Under the pieces are notes generated by a model. That model was not told where the DNA came from. It saw nothing but the letters and a program-made list of their open reading frames with translations, and did not search any database. The position numbers and the translations under genes are program-made. Of a stretch of 54,272 nt of DNA, positions 8,548 through 16,757 are shown in pieces (position 1 is the stretch's first letter; every line of letters begins with the position of its first letter). The stretch comes from an uncultured Bulleidia sp. (GTDB lineage: Bacteria > Bacillota_I > Bacilli_A > Erysipelotrichales > Erysipelotrichaceae): NCBI GenBank assembly GCA_934754415.1, contig CAKVIS010000008.1:1-54272 (forward strand), read 5' to 3'.

Positions 8548-9204
8548 CTATATCGTATTCTTTTCAATTACTTCTATACCTTTAGATAAATTGTCAATAA
8601 TATCGAAACACATTGCCTTTTCATGATCATTTGGTTGTCTTAGCGACGGAACCATTACAGGTCGTATTTTAGCATTATATGCTGCTGTTATTCCATATCC
8701 AGTATCTTCAAATACAATGGCATCTTCAGCAGCACACTGCATTTTCATTAAAACAGTAGTATATATTTCAGGATCTGGTTTTCTTCTTTTCACTTCATCC
8801 CCACAAACTATCACTTGAAAATAGTCTATTAATCCAGTTTGTTTTAATCTTTCCATAGTAAGATTTCTTGGTGTTGTTGTAGCAACTGCCAAAGAAAAAT
8901 TACGAGCTTTTAGATAGTCCAGCAATTCAAAAGCACCAGGCATAACATCCACCTCTGTTTTCAGCAATTGCACACCAATATTCCTTGCCTCCTGAAGCAT
9001 TAGTAATGGATTTTCTACATCTGGCAGGTTATTGGTTATTAAGTCTTCTGTCTCTTTACCAGTTATACCTACCGCATACTTATGTAAGTTATAAAATCTA
9101 GGTTCATTATATTTATCTGCAACATTCTTCCAGACTGTATCCCAGACAAATTCTGTATTCAAAAGCAATCCATCCACATCAAATATCACTAACTTTATTC
9201 CCAT
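8548..9204 (-). CDS. HAD-superfamily phosphatase/mutase (beta-phosphoglucomutase-like)
   Basis: A 218-residue HAD enzyme with motif I in FDVDGLLLNTE, motif II at VATTTPR, the lysine region RRKPDPEIY and motif III at VFEDTGYG, the set typical of the beta-phosphoglucomutase/sugar-phosphatase subgroup. The open frame begins at 9252, but MGIKLVIFDVDG at 9204 is the natural start and has AAAGGAT in front. It lies behind the MATE exporter and the first PTS cluster. The second PTS cluster also ends with a HAD gene of this subgroup, so both may act on a phospho-sugar by-product; that link is inference. Bases 8340-8547 upstream of glmM contain no gene I can support. Confidence 0.85.
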   Translation of the reverse strand: MGIKLVIFDVDGLLLNTEFVWDTVWKNVADKYNEPRFYNLHKYAVGITGKETEDLITNNLPDVENPLLMLQEARNIGVQLLKTEVDVMPGAFELLDYLKARNFSLAVATTTPRNLTMERLKQTGLIDYFQVIVCGDEVKRRKPDPEIYTTVLMKMQCAAEDAIVFEDTGYGITAAYNAKIRPVMVPSLRQPNDHEKAMCFDIIDNLSKGIEVIEKNTI

Positions 9205-9286
9205 ATCTTTATATCCTTTCTCTTTACAACAAAAACAATCATGTTTATTCAAATTACTAAAAAGCAGTAACGCTATTTTTCAACCT

Positions 9287-10654
9287 TTATTCAGCGGAAA
9301 TAATTGAATTATTACAAGATAAAAAATCTATAACTTTATATCGTTTAAAGCATATTCTTGATAATAAATATCTAACCCATTGATCCAGATCAATAATAAT
9401 CCATATCCAAATAATGTTCAGATGTAACACATTACTTGCTAAATAACACAAGAACACCCTGACACCCCATATACCAATCATATCTATAACTGTAGGAATT
9501 GAACTATGTCCCGCAGAACGTATAAAACCACATAGTATTTTTGTCATTTGTTCCGGGAACTGAGACAGAATCATCAGCAGAAGATATACATGAGCAATAG
9601 ACACTAATTCTGCCTTGTCTGTAAGCATACATAAAACCGTACGTGACAAAACAGCAAGGAACAGCATAGTTATACACATAATAATTAAGCAATAATGTCT
9701 TAATCTCTCATATGACTTTTTATAGGCAATTTCATCATTTGATCCTATTGCCTTTCCTGATAAGGAGGCTGCTGCCGTCAAAAAACCAGATGCCATCATA
9801 TCGCAAAAACCTTCGCATTGCAGTCCAAGTTGATAGGCTGCAAAATAGCTTTCTCCATAACTTAGAATGAAATTTGATAAAAACAATGCTGCAAAATTCC
9901 AGAAGGAATTTCCTATTGCGGTCGGAACCCCAAAAATAATAAGTTCCTTAAAAGCTTTAAAATCAAACGGCATTTTCTTTGAAAAATGATCTGCCAAAAC
10001 TCCATTCTTTCCAAACAAGAGATGCAATCCAATAAAAAACATGATGATAATACGCAGATTATTCGTAATTGCAGCACCAACTATCCCCATTCCTTCAAAT
10101 GAGGCAACTCCCAAAATAAAAACATATCCAAATACTATACTGACAACATTACCAATGACTGCAATATATAAAGGAGTTTTCGTATTTCCATCTGCTTGAA
10201 ATATAGATGAGGTGAGATGAATAACTGCCAGCATAGGATACACCACTGCATTAATCTTCAAGAATTTCACACCACTGGTTAGCAAAGAAACCTCCTGTGT
10301 CATACTGGATAATAACACCTCAGGAAACAACCAGATTAATAATGCAGAAATACCAGCACAGGGCAACAAGAATACTAACGCTTGTTTATAGAGAAGACAC
10401 AATTCTTTTTTTGATCTGTCATTTCCAATAGATTTTGCAAATACAACCATCATTCCTATTGCAAAACCTTTAAATATCGCAAAATAAATACTATAGATTC
10501 TTCCTGCAATACCAAACGCACTAATTTCCGTAACAGACAATCTTCCAATATAGCCCGTCAGAATCATATCCGAAAGCATCAGCATCGCATTTTCTAAAAT
10601 TGCCGGAATAAGAATCTTTAAAATGGTTCGATCATAGTATTTCTTATTATCCAT
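9287..10654 (-). CDS. MATE-family multidrug/toxin exporter
   Basis: A 455-residue protein with about twelve hydrophobic segments and the two-bundle layout of MATE transporters, which expel cationic or metabolite substrates using an ion gradient. The N-terminal RTILKILIPAILENAMLMLS and the following GYIGRLSVTEISAFG are family-like. AGGAGGAGG precedes the start. It begins just past the terminator of the SIS gene, so it is probably a separate transcription unit, perhaps with the HAD gene 80 bases downstream. No evidence here names the substrate. Confidence 0.88.
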   Translation of the reverse strand: MDNKKYYDRTILKILIPAILENAMLMLSDMILTGYIGRLSVTEISAFGIAGRIYSIYFAIFKGFAIGMMVVFAKSIGNDRSKKELCLLYKQALVFLLPCAGISALLIWLFPEVLLSSMTQEVSLLTSGVKFLKINAVVYPMLAVIHLTSSIFQADGNTKTPLYIAVIGNVVSIVFGYVFILGVASFEGMGIVGAAITNNLRIIIMFFIGLHLLFGKNGVLADHFSKKMPFDFKAFKELIIFGVPTAIGNSFWNFAALFLSNFILSYGESYFAAYQLGLQCEGFCDMMASGFLTAAASLSGKAIGSNDEIAYKKSYERLRHYCLIIMCITMLFLAVLSRTVLCMLTDKAELVSIAHVYLLLMILSQFPEQMTKILCGFIRSAGHSSIPTVIDMIGIWGVRVFLCYLASNVLHLNIIWIWIIIDLDQWVRYLLSRICFKRYKVIDFLSCNNSIISAE

Positions 10655-10709
10655 AACACCTCCTCCTTTCCTTTCTAATCTAAAACTTTTTTTCTGATAT
10701 ATAGGTTTT

Positions 10710-10745
10710 ATAAAAATAAGAAGCAGACCATTCAGTCCGCTTCTT
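10710..10745 (-). terminator. Terminator of the first fructosamine-like PTS operon
   Basis: AAGAAGCAGAC (10718-10728) pairs with GTCCGCTTCTT (10735-10745); on the minus strand it runs into ATTTTTATAAAA. It lies just after the stop of the SIS gene. Confidence 0.85.
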
Positions 10746-10750
10746 ACTAG

Positions 10751-11836
10751 CTAAAATTGATAACTTCCCATTTTCTTGTGGAATTCCGGATCAGACGGAA
10801 TATTACAATCTATTCCATTATGTTGAGATACAACTTTTGTAAGTACCTGAAGTGGCACAACGTATTCCATAGAACTGAAATAATCATCGTTATCGAATGG
10901 ATAGATAAAAGCTTTTTTATCGTCTTTATAGAATTGATCCGATGTGATAATGAATGAATGTTTTGTTCTTTCTTTTTCAAAATACAGTTTCATTCTCTTC
11001 ATTCGATCATAGTATTGGCCAGGTTTACCCAGGTAAATGATGTAATCATTTTCCCAAATAGAATGGTAAATGCCATGCATGAATTCTTCGAGTTCATAGC
11101 CAGTAACGGAACATCTTACACCTTCTAAAACCTTTAAAGCACCTTCCATCATAGCTGCTGTATTGCCTTCGCAACCAACAATTACAATTCTTTTTGCAGA
11201 AGAGAGCTCTTCGATATTATCTTCGATAAATTTCTTAGATTTCTCTGCAATATCAGGGATATTTTTACTTGAACTCACTAAACGATTTGCAACTTTTGCA
11301 ACATCTTCTGCAGAAGCTGTACCTCTACTGTTAGCAAGTTTGACTGCAAAGTATGCCATTTGTGCAATCGTTACAATGAAGCCTTTTGTTTTAGGACCAC
11401 TTAGTTCTTCACCAGCATATAATTCCATCCAGACATCCGCAGTTTCTGCCACAGGGGTATCCTTTTCAGAAGTGACTGCAATTGTAAAGTAACCTAGTTG
11501 CTTAGCTTTTTTCAAAGCTTCAATAGTTGAAGTTGATCTTCCTGCCTGAGAAACACCAATGACCAAAGTACCATCCTGTTTTACAATTTCATTGTCTTTG
11601 AAATCAATTGGATACATAGATTCAACTGAAATTCCAAGGGAATCAGCCATACTGATTTTTGCACCAAGTACACCATGATAAGATGTACCTGATCCAAGAA
11701 CTACAACTCTTCTTAATTCTTTATCCTTCAGATAGTCCAAACTATCCTTCATTACCTCATCTGCATCCTTAATCAGTTTTTCGACTGCGTCAGCAGACTC
11801 AAGGATATAGTTATAAATATCGTAACCTTCTGCCAT
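10751..11836 (-). CDS. SIS-domain sugar-phosphate deglycase/isomerase (cluster 1, distal)
   Basis: A 361-residue two-SIS-domain protein like the isomerase half of GlmS and the FrlB/GfrF deglycases that split phosphorylated Amadori compounds into glucose 6-phosphate and an amino acid. The first SIS domain shows GSGTSYHGVLGAK and GVSQAGRSTSTIEAL; the second starts near IVIVGCEGNTAAMMEGALK and carries the ELEEFMHGIYH active-site region. There is no glutaminase domain, so it is not glucosamine synthase. The start follows the EIID stop by three bases with no separate binding site, indicating coupling. As last gene of a mannose-family PTS operon, it most likely processes the imported phospho-sugar. 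The exact substrate is inferred. Confidence 0.85.
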   Translation of the reverse strand: MAEGYDIYNYILESADAVEKLIKDADEVMKDSLDYLKDKELRRVVVLGSGTSYHGVLGAKISMADSLGISVESMYPIDFKDNEIVKQDGTLVIGVSQAGRSTSTIEALKKAKQLGYFTIAVTSEKDTPVAETADVWMELYAGEELSGPKTKGFIVTIAQMAYFAVKLANSRGTASAEDVAKVANRLVSSSKNIPDIAEKSKKFIEDNIEELSSAKRIVIVGCEGNTAAMMEGALKVLEGVRCSVTGYELEEFMHGIYHSIWENDYIIYLGKPGQYYDRMKRMKLYFEKERTKHSFIITSDQFYKDDKKAFIYPFDNDDYFSSMEYVVPLQVLTKVVSQHNGIDCNIPSDPEFHKKMGSYQF

Positions 11837-11839
11837 ATG

Positions 11840-12748
11840 CTACATAATCAAAGAACTGATGAATGATGTTGCTTCTGCAGCAGGCTGGAACATTGGCAAT
11901 CCTTCCAGGAATGCAAGAATAAATGCGATGACAAATAACACAAGCATAACTGTTGTAGTTTTCTTGCCTTTTCTTACCAATCCAAAGCAGACGGAAGCAA
12001 GAACAGCTGGTAACAGACATGGCATAATGTTGTCAAATACACCGGACTGAAGAGCAACAGATTGATGGTTGCCTAAGTTCAATGTAATCGTAGTACTGAA
12101 GCTAATCATTGTAGCAATCATAGAACCTACTACAGCAGCACCCAAAATCTTTGCGGCCATTGTAAATAATGCAAGAGCACCACTTTCAGTAGCTTCTTCC
12201 ATGAAACTTGTACCCTGCTTATAACCAATCTCCAAGCCCTTATAACGAACAATCCAGTGAGGAATGTTATGGATTAACAGGAATAAGATAGGTCCCAGGA
12301 TATTTCCCTGCATACAGAAAGTTAAACCAATACCAAGACCAATTGTACGTAGTGTACCCCAGAAAATGGAGTCACCAATTCCGGATAACGGACCCATTAA
12401 TGCAGTCTTGATAGCATTGATAGAAGATGCATCGAAATCTGGGTTTGTTGCAACTTCTTCTTCCATAGCAACTGCAATACCTTGAACAAAGGTTGTACAC
12501 TGTGGAGTGATATTAAATAATAGAAGATGTCTCTTAAGAGCTGCTTTAAAGCCTTCTTCATCATCTTTATAAATTCTGCGAAGATGTGGAATCATAGAGT
12601 AGCAGAAGCCTAAACCCTGCTGTCTTTCATAGTTAAAGCATCCCTGTAATCCACAAGATCTCCAGAATCCAGACATGAATTCTTTATGATCCATCTTCCC
12701 AACGGATTTTACAGCATTGTCTTTATTAGTCGTCGTCATCGTCGTCAT
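11840..12748 (-). CDS. PTS mannose/fructose-family EIID (cluster 1)
   Basis: Membrane component that, with EIIC, carries the sugar across the membrane. It begins with the family's cytoplasmic region (FMSGFWRSCGLQGCFNYERQ), then GPLSGIGDSIFWGTLR, and ends in hydrophobic helices. The open frame starts at 12748 with ATG only two bases after AGGAGG; the next ATG (12739) has a better spacing of about eleven bases, so either may be used. Its first codons overlap the last 23 bases of the EIIC gene: the Asp-codon run of EIIC is read as MTTMTTTNKDN in this frame. The same overlap carries the ribosome binding site. Confidence 0.92.
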   Translation of the reverse strand: MTTMTTTNKDNAVKSVGKMDHKEFMSGFWRSCGLQGCFNYERQQGLGFCYSMIPHLRRIYKDDEEGFKAALKRHLLLFNITPQCTTFVQGIAVAMEEEVATNPDFDASSINAIKTALMGPLSGIGDSIFWGTLRTIGLGIGLTFCMQGNILGPILFLLIHNIPHWIVRYKGLEIGYKQGTSFMEEATESGALALFTMAAKILGAAVVGSMIATMISFSTTITLNLGNHQSVALQSGVFDNIMPCLLPAVLASVCFGLVRKGKKTTTVMLVLFVIAFILAFLEGLPMFQPAAEATSFISSLIM

Positions 12749-13508
12749 ATCCTCCTACATTACCTGTGCTTGCAGCAGCTTTATTTTTGTTTGCATTATA
12801 ATAAACTAAAGCAATTACCAGACCGATAGCTGAAACACCTAAAGTATTCATTCCAAGGAATGCAGCAAGTGTGAATCCCAAAATGATATATGGCATTGTT
12901 TCTTTATCAACAATATAGTTCATCAGTAATGCGATACCTAATGCAGGTAACATTGTGGATGCTTTATTCATACCATCTAAGATTACCTGTGGAATAACAT
13001 TAATAACTGCTTCAACTGCTCCAGATCCAAAGTAAACAGCAATAAACATTGGAACGAAATATACTACTGCGAAATCAAGTACGCCAAGCCAGAAATATCT
13101 TTCGATAGCCTTGTAGTCACCTCTGTCAGCCGCTTTGTCACAAAGTGGGCTGAATACGTTATTGATAACACGTGGTAAAATTCCACAAACCTGGAAAACA
13201 AGTGCAACTGGCATTGCAAGAGCAATGGCTGCATCAGAGCTTAATCCAGACAAGCATGCAAATGCAACCGCCAGAATTGTACCTGCAGATGAGTTCGGAA
13301 GAGTTGTAACACCAATTCCAACGAATCCCATGAAAATAAGCTGTAAAGTTGCACCCATGACAAGTCCTGTATGAACATCACCACAAATCAACCCTACGAG
13401 AGTAGCCTCAACAATTGGAGTGTTGAGGAGGTTCTGACCGAAAATACGTCCATCCATAATACCTAATACGTGGACCATAGCGATCAGAATACATTGAATC
13501 AGAAACAT
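12726..13508 (-). CDS. PTS mannose/fructose-family EIIC (cluster 1) with Asp-rich tail
   Basis: A 260-residue sugar channel subunit with the family landmarks DGRIFGQNLLNTPIVEATLVG and LVMGATLQLIFMGFVGIG. About eight hydrophobic segments. The protein ends GGYDDDDDD; this acidic tail is encoded by the stretch that also contains the AGGAGG used by the EIID gene, so the tail may exist because of coding overlap. GGGGG lies ahead of the start. Operon order EIIB-EIIC-EIID matches manXYZ-like systems. Confidence 0.92.
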   Translation of the reverse strand: MFLIQCILIAMVHVLGIMDGRIFGQNLLNTPIVEATLVGLICGDVHTGLVMGATLQLIFMGFVGIGVTTLPNSSAGTILAVAFACLSGLSSDAAIALAMPVALVFQVCGILPRVINNVFSPLCDKAADRGDYKAIERYFWLGVLDFAVVYFVPMFIAVYFGSGAVEAVINVIPQVILDGMNKASTMLPALGIALLMNYIVDKETMPYIILGFTLAAFLGMNTLGVSAIGLVIALVYYNANKNKAAASTGNVGGYDDDDDD

Positions 13509-13534
13509 AGATTTTATATCCCCCTTTCTTCTGA

Positions 13535-14020
13535 TTATTTGTTAAAAGCTGAAACAATATCTTTAACTGACATATCAGCTTTACTTGGAACTTCCTGTAA
13601 ATAAACTCTGTTACCCAGACTTTCAATTTCTTTAATATTTTCAATATCCTTTTCACCCAGGAATACCTGATTTGAAATTGCTTTTGTATTGTCTGCTTTT
13701 CTAATGCCACCGATATTTACTTCCTGACCTTTATCGATAGATTTGCAAATCTTTAAAGCATCCGCTGTAGAACCAACAATTAATAAGATAGTTCTGTTTG
13801 CTTTTTCAGGATTATTTAAATAAAGGATAGCATCATCAATAGTTCTGACTGGCATTTTGCAATTGACTGGCTTAGCAATTTTCAATGTGTTTTTCAGCAT
13901 TGCATTTGTTGCATATTTATCATTTGCAACAAGGATAGTATCAGCGCCTGTCATATTCACATAATATGTAGCAACCTGTCCGTGTACTAATCTGTCATCA
14001 ATTCTAATAAGTTTAATCAT
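13535..14020 (-). CDS. PTS mannose/fructose-family EIIB (cluster 1)
   Basis: A 161-residue cytoplasmic phosphocarrier that passes phosphate from EIIA to the sugar during uptake. The histidine that is phosphorylated lies in RIDDRLVHGQV (His-13), the invariant family motif. The start is fixed by GGAGG. It sits 14 bases behind EIIA and 26 ahead of EIIC. Unlike the EIIAB fusions of enteric mannose systems, EIIA and EIIB are separate proteins here, as in gfr, lev and agl-type systems. Confidence 0.93.
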   Translation of the reverse strand: MIKLIRIDDRLVHGQVATYYVNMTGADTILVANDKYATNAMLKNTLKIAKPVNCKMPVRTIDDAILYLNNPEKANRTILLIVGSTADALKICKSIDKGQEVNIGGIRKADNTKAISNQVFLGEKDIENIKEIESLGNRVYLQEVPSKADMSVKDIVSAFNK

Positions 14021-14034
14021 TTCAAATTTCCTCC

Positions 14035-14460
14035 TTAATCATCTTCATCATCATTTAAGACAGTTAACTGATCATTTAATAATGTCACCGTTTCTTTTGC
14101 CTGTTCAATCAGTGAATGTAATTCTTCAGTTTCTTGTCCCGGAGTAAATTCCTGCATTGAAACCCCCAAAAGTAAAGCAAGATTCAAACCACTAATGACA
14201 TACAGATTCGGTGTTGTCGTGAGCCATGGCATTACTGTTACACTAGTACTTCCATAAGGAATATCAGTCAGAACAATTTTCATATCCTCTTCATCCCAGG
14301 TTTCTAATACCTCTTTAATCTTTTCGTTTAAAGATTCTGGTGAATCAGATGGTTCTAAAGATACTGTGCTGATACTGGATTCTGCCGCAGAGATAACCTC
14401 ATGTGCTGACTTGAATCCTTTGGATAATTCTCCATGTGTTAATACTAAAATTCTTTTCAT
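14035..14460 (-). CDS. PTS mannose/fructose-family EIIA (cluster 1)
   Basis: A 141-residue phosphocarrier that takes phosphate from HPr. The active histidine is His-9 in LVLTHGELSKG. The frame is open to 14496, but MKRILVLTHG is the family's start and has AAAGG upstream. The protein ends in an acidic NDDEDD. It follows a 286-base intergenic region with several operator-like sites, so the EIIABCD genes may have a promoter separate from the SIS gene before them. Confidence 0.92.
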   Translation of the reverse strand: MKRILVLTHGELSKGFKSAHEVISAAESSISTVSLEPSDSPESLNEKIKEVLETWDEEDMKIVLTDIPYGSTSVTVMPWLTTTPNLYVISGLNLALLLGVSMQEFTPGQETEELHSLIEQAKETVTLLNDQLTVLNDDEDD

Positions 14461-14746
14461 ATTTATATATACCTTTGCTGTATTTTTATAATACATTTGG
14501 TGTGCTCAAATGTCTATACATTTTAGCGACTTTTTTAAAATTCTTTTTACTTGCTTTTAACTTTTTGTAAGAGGTTTCAAATGTATACCTTATTCTTTCT
14601 CGTTGAACATATACATTTAAGCAAACTACACTTAACTACAAATATCCTTCGCATCAGGTATCGGGAGATAGTATTTCCGTCACAAAACCCATCTCCCGTT
14701 TGCATCCATACTTTTCGATTTGAAATATCTTATTTTAATTCAAACT
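14461..14746 (-). promoter_or_regulatory. Intergenic region with several TGTATA-type operator candidates
   Basis: Between the SIS gene and EIIA. It holds AAATGTCTATACATTT (14508-14523, near-perfect palindrome), AATGTATACC at about 14579 and ACATATACATTT at about 14607. These resemble the perfect palindrome GAATGTATATACATTC upstream of the SIS gene (15836-15851). CGGGAGAT and ATCTCCCG form an 8-bp inverted repeat around 14660-14700 with a long loop. A GntR/UTRA regulator is encoded in the same cluster, so these are its likely binding sites. No terminator with a clear T run was found here. Confidence 0.4.
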
Positions 14747-15820
14747 CTATTTTGCCTTTGTTGCCATCTGCTGCATAAATCTGTAAGTGTAAATTGTGAT
14801 TCCACTTGCACGTGTATCATCACAGATTCTGCTTGCAAAAACCTGGAACGGAATAACAAACAGTATTGGCAGGAACATGCTGTTTACATCAAGATCGATT
14901 TGCATTGCATCTGCACTATTCATATTAAATTTAGAAATAACATATACATGATCTGTTAACTGATGCAGTGCTTCACTGATTTCAACAGCACGATCATGAT
15001 GTCCTTCATCCATATCTACAATAAAGATAGAATGATTTTTCTTAATTTCATATACCGGTCCATGAAGGAATTCTTCCATTTCATACCAGTTAGAAGGGAA
15101 TCCAGCAGTTTCTTCAAGCTTTAAAGCACCTTCCTGAGCAACTCCCTGTCCGCTTCCAATTCCGGTAACCATAATACGTTCCATCTTATAGAATTCCTGT
15201 TTATGTGATTCATAATATGCGTCAGACAATTCACGCACATCATTCATTTTGTCTATAACCTTCTTAAGTTCAGCTAAATATTCATTTTTCTGTTCTTCTG
15301 TAATCTTTTTCTTATTAAATGCAGCATTAATTGCAAATAAGTCAAAGAATAAGATTGAAGTAGGAAGTCCTCTGCATACGAAGACATCCTTTCCTGCCTT
15401 TTCATTTCCAAACAAGAAAGTATCTTTGCAAATCTTCTGCATTGGTGTTCCCGATTCGCTGATTACTGCAGCAACATCATTTCCACATTCCTTAGCTCTG
15501 TTATACGCAGCAAGTGTATTAGTACTTCTTCCTCCCTGTGAAGTGCAGATAACAAACTTATTCTTATGATGTTTGTAAGCATACTCTGCATAAGTAACTG
15601 CATAAATAACCTCTACACTTGTGTCAAGGATCTCCTCCATAGCGTATTTTGCACAGCAGGCAATATTATAAGAAGAGCCAGATGCTGCAATCACAATTCC
15701 AGAATAATCTTTTTTACAATATGCTTTAACCAGTCCTTCCGTTAATTCTTTGTTGTGATCAAAAATTTCCTGACAATTAGTTGGTGCTTCAAGCACTGAA
15801 TCATACATCCATTTTTTCAT
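14747..15820 (-). CDS. SIS-domain sugar-phosphate deglycase/isomerase (cluster 1, proximal)
   Basis: A 357-residue SIS protein, first gene of the cluster 1 operon. Landmarks are IAASGSSYNIACCAKYAMEE and CTSQGGRSTNTLAAYNRAKE in the first SIS domain and the second-domain GIGSGQGVAQEGALKLEE with EMEEFLHGPVYEI. The layout fits GfrE/FrlB-type deglycases or AgaS-type isomerases. GGAGG precedes the start. The first cluster therefore encodes two different SIS enzymes, as the Salmonella gfr operon does for glucoselysine and fructoselysine phosphates. Family assignment is firm; the substrate is inferred from context. Confidence 0.86.
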   Translation of the reverse strand: MKKWMYDSVLEAPTNCQEIFDHNKELTEGLVKAYCKKDYSGIVIAASGSSYNIACCAKYAMEEILDTSVEVIYAVTYAEYAYKHHKNKFVICTSQGGRSTNTLAAYNRAKECGNDVAAVISESGTPMQKICKDTFLFGNEKAGKDVFVCRGLPTSILFFDLFAINAAFNKKKITEEQKNEYLAELKKVIDKMNDVRELSDAYYESHKQEFYKMERIMVTGIGSGQGVAQEGALKLEETAGFPSNWYEMEEFLHGPVYEIKKNHSIFIVDMDEGHHDRAVEISEALHQLTDHVYVISKFNMNSADAMQIDLDVNSMFLPILFVIPFQVFASRICDDTRASGITIYTYRFMQQMATKAK

Positions 15821-15835
15821 TTTCTATTCCTCCTT

Positions 15836-15888
15836 GAATGTATATACATTCTGAAATTATTATATATATATTATTTACTTTTTTCCAA
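15836..15888 (-). promoter_or_regulatory. Promoter and perfect palindromic operator of the cluster 1 operon
   Basis: On the minus strand TTGGAA (15888-15883) and TATAAT (15864-15859) are 18 bases apart. GAATGTATATACATTC (15836-15851), a perfect 16-bp palindrome, lies at the predicted transcription start and ends a few bases before the ribosome binding site. That placement fits repression by the GntR/UTRA protein encoded divergently. The regulator and site pairing is inferred. Confidence 0.6.
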
Positions 15889-15923
15889 CATTTATTTATA
15901 ATTTTTTTGAGGAAGATATATAC

Positions 15924-16754
15924 ATGGAAAACAGAATATTAAAAGATTTATTTGCTCTATTCACTATAGCAACACCTACAAGGTATACACAAAACCAGAT
16001 AGACAAAGCCGTAGCAGTCATCTCCAATTACTGTGAAAGCAAAGAAATACCATTTAAAACATTTAAAAAGAAGCAAGATAAGCGCACTTATACATCTCTT
16101 CTTATTAATTCTCCTGAAAGTAAGGATAAGGTTCTTATAGCCGCATTAGACACTCCATCAATGGGGTTGCTTAACAGTAAATATGACTATTTAGATAACA
16201 CAAAGAATCTGAAGAAAAAAAGAAACTCTCTTACTATTTCAATACTTCTTTCTATATTATTTATCTCTTGTATAATTGTTTTGACATTAAATACAAATCT
16301 GTCATCAAACTTTTCAAAAAGCATCTTTGTCGTTATAGTTGGAATCATTGTTCTTTTATCGTCATGGATTAGTTCAGAACATGCAGTTCGCCATAACGAA
16401 CCAAATGATTGTGCATTAGCTATAGCTATGAAACTACTTGAAAATCACTCGGATGTCGGACTGATCTTGGTAGATGGATTTTATCAAAATGTTGGTTTAT
16501 CATTTTTATTAAATTCAAACAAATGGTTACAGAATAAGCATTGCATATTCATCGGAGAAACAGATACATCAGCTCAACTATGTACCTATAACCATACCTC
16601 TCCTCAATTAGCAAACAATGCACTATCGCAATTCAAGCATTTAAAATTTTATGCAATGACTGATTTTCAAAAAAACAAAATCAATTTTCATCGATGTGAA
16701 ATTGATTTTGACATACTTGAAAACATGTATCAGCTACTAGAAAAGGAACTCTAA
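15924..16754 (+). CDS. Membrane protein with a degenerate M28/M20-like peptidase fold
   Basis: A 276-residue protein. The N-terminal 90 residues look like the start of a zinc aminopeptidase (KVLIAALDTPSMG where active enzymes have a metal-binding HxD), and the part after residue 155 continues with RHNEPNDCALAIAMKLLE and DVGLILVDGFYQNVG, reminiscent of the GANDNASG and DGEE regions. Between them sit two hydrophobic helices (about 108-127 and 137-154). The metal ligand histidine and the Glu-Glu pair appear missing, so catalysis is doubtful. GAGGAAG precedes the start. It is followed by the GntR gene after three bases and is divergent from the SIS/PTS operon. I know no characterised homologue; the peptidase resemblance is by eye. 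Confidence 0.55.
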   Translation: MENRILKDLFALFTIATPTRYTQNQIDKAVAVISNYCESKEIPFKTFKKKQDKRTYTSLLINSPESKDKVLIAALDTPSMGLLNSKYDYLDNTKNLKKKRNSLTISILLSILFISCIIVLTLNTNLSSNFSKSIFVVIVGIIVLLSSWISSEHAVRHNEPNDCALAIAMKLLENHSDVGLILVDGFYQNVGLSFLLNSNKWLQNKHCIFIGETDTSAQLCTYNHTSPQLANNALSQFKHLKFYAMTDFQKNKINFHRCEIDFDILENMYQLLEKEL

Positions 16755-16757
16755 AAC

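Noticed and set aside
15836..15920. T-box or riboswitch before the SIS gene
   Set aside because: The 100-base gap contains a plain promoter and palindrome; no conserved stems or specifier sequence are visible.
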